From the NCBI RefSeq assembly GCF_015711015.1, contig NZ_CP064653.1:1302001-1366000 (forward strand): a stretch of DNA of 64,000 bases, written 5' to 3'. The position numbers were made by a program, and so were the translations under genes. The notes beneath the pieces are model-generated. The model saw only the letters and a program-made list of their open reading frames with translations, did no database searches and was not told the DNA's origin. This stretch comes from Methylomonas sp. LL1 (GTDB lineage Bacteria > Pseudomonadota > Gammaproteobacteria > Methylococcales > Methylomonadaceae). Below, in pieces: positions 63,252 through 64,000 of this stretch; within the stretch, counting starts at the first letter, position 1; each line of letters begins with the position of its first letter.

Positions 63252-64000
63252 GATCTACTTCTTTGTATTCCTGAGCTGGCTGAGCGGCTGTGCGATGGGA
63301 CCGGATTACCATGAAGAAACGCCAGTAGTGCCGGCACATTGGCAGGCTTCGGCGGCGGCCCAAAATTCGATAGTCTGGTCCAGCACCCCGGAAACGCTGA
63401 AAACCTGGTGGAAAAGCTTTGAAGATGCCGGCCTGGACAAGCTGATGGATAAAGCCTTGGCCGGAAATCTGGATGTAAAGATGGCACTGGCGCGCATCGA
63501 TCAAGCCCGAGCCGAACGCCGCGGTACCCGTGCCGAACTGTTTCCCAGCGTCAATGCCACGGTCGGCGGCCAACGTCAAGAGAATCCGTTCCCCGGCTTG
63601 GCGCCCGGTATCAAGTTCAATCTATTCGAACTGGGTTTCGACGCCTTGTGGGAAATCGATTTGTTCGGCCGCCAGCAACGCCGACTGGAAGCGGCGGCAG
63701 CCGATCTTGACGGAGCCCGGGAAGAATACCGGCAAACCCTGGTGATACTCAGCGCCGAAGTGGCACGCAACTATATCGACTATCGCAGCTTACAACGCCA
63801 GCTACTGATTACCCGTACCAACCTTGAATCCCAACGCCATACGCTGAGTTTGACCGAGAAATTGTTCAACGAAGGCGTCGGCACCAAGCATGACGTAGTG
63901 CGCGCCCGCGCCCAAACCGAAGCCACCGAAGCGCGGGTTCCGGCGCTGGAAGCCGGACAAATTGCCCACTTGCGGCAACTGGAATTGTTAATTGGCCAAC
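63241..64000 (+). CDS. NodT-family outer-membrane efflux lipoprotein, N-terminal part
   Basis: TolC/NodT-type outer-membrane factor; about 253 of ~470 residues are in the window and the frame is open at its end. The start MKPKIYFFVFLSWLSGCAMGPDY... carries a lipobox (LSGC), so it is a lipoprotein. TWWKSFEDAGLDKLMDKAL, NLDVKMALARIDQARAE and FELGFDALWEIDLFGRQQRR are family segments, with the repeat half FNEGVGTKHDVVRARAQ. The ATG at 63241 overlaps the tetR stop. It completes the pump with the EmrA/EmrB-like genes. Confidence 0.94.
   Translation, partial: MKPKIYFFVFLSWLSGCAMGPDYHEETPVVPAHWQASAAAQNSIVWSSTPETLKTWWKSFEDAGLDKLMDKALAGNLDVKMALARIDQARAERRGTRAELFPSVNATVGGQRQENPFPGLAPGIKFNLFELGFDALWEIDLFGRQQRRLEAAAADLDGAREEYRQTLVILSAEVARNYIDYRSLQRQLLITRTNLESQRHTLSLTEKLFNEGVGTKHDVVRARAQTEATEARVPALEAGQIAHLRQLELLIGQ

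Noticed and set aside
1-64000. CRISPR arrays, tRNA or rRNA genes
   Set aside because: No regularly spaced direct repeats and no recognisable tRNA/rRNA sequence were found on reading.

Overview
The window looks like the chromosome of a gammaproteobacterial methylotroph, most probably a type I methanotroph of the Methylomonas/Methylobacter kind. This is inferred from gene content: an MfnB-type furan phosphate synthase next to a DUF447 protein (both linked to tetrahydromethanopterin/methanofuran C1 metabolism), a cytochrome P460-family protein, a PEP-CTERM protein, and a very dense c-di-GMP and two-component signalling set. No rRNA, tRNA or CRISPR array was seen.

Layout. (1) 1-6.3 kb, minus strand: a C1/glycine operon DUF447 - mfnB - MASE3-PAS-GGDEF-EAL - gcvT - gcvP (gcvP runs off the window), with a divergent two-receiver protein at 6.4 kb and a NUDIX hydrolase at 7.3 kb. 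(2) 7.9-17.4 kb, minus strand: a four-gene unit of outer-membrane beta-barrel protein, PstS-like periplasmic protein, HAMP-PAS-GGDEF-EAL and a 1,776-residue multi-PAS/GAF GGDEF-EAL protein, which could form an envelope-to-c-di-GMP relay. (3) 17.9-23.4 kb, plus strand: a histidine kinase with a complete plant-ETR1-like ethylene-binding domain, a receiver, a KaiB-half/receiver chimera, a full KaiB-like protein and a PAS-PAS-GGDEF-EAL protein, all overlapping or nearly so. (4) 23.4-30.1 kb: chemosensory genes on the minus strand (MCP-like, cheY, HAMP protein, cheR, cheD, truncated cytochrome), interrupted by an IS3-family element and a PEP-CTERM gene. (5) 30.7-47.3 kb, plus strand: a tight 12-gene surface-glycan cluster with three MurG-like and one GT4 glycosyltransferase, two heparinase II/III-like proteins, two APH-fold kinases, a histidine phosphatase, an MsbA-like ABC exporter, a polysaccharide deacetylase-like protein and an AlgE-like porin. 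(6) 47.5-57.7 kb, minus strand: a TPR hybrid kinase, a REC-PAS-GGDEF-EAL protein, a REC-multi-PAS-GAF NarX-type kinase and a NarL-type regulator. (7) 58.4-64 kb: an HDAC-like deacetylase, a cytochrome P460-family protein, and an EmrAB/NodT-type tripartite efflux system with a divergent TetR regulator and a clear palindromic operator.

Taken together, five GGDEF-EAL proteins, three hybrid or sensor kinases and several receivers surround one glycan synthesis/export cluster and one PEP-CTERM protein. A reasonable inference is that the region links environmental sensing (possibly ethylene or a similar small olefin, and redox or envelope state) to exopolysaccharide and surface behaviour. The most novel parts are the ETR-type kinase / KaiB-like module and the ABC-exporter/AlgE-porin glycan cluster, which lacks any visible Wzx/Wzy, synthase or PCP/OPX export component.
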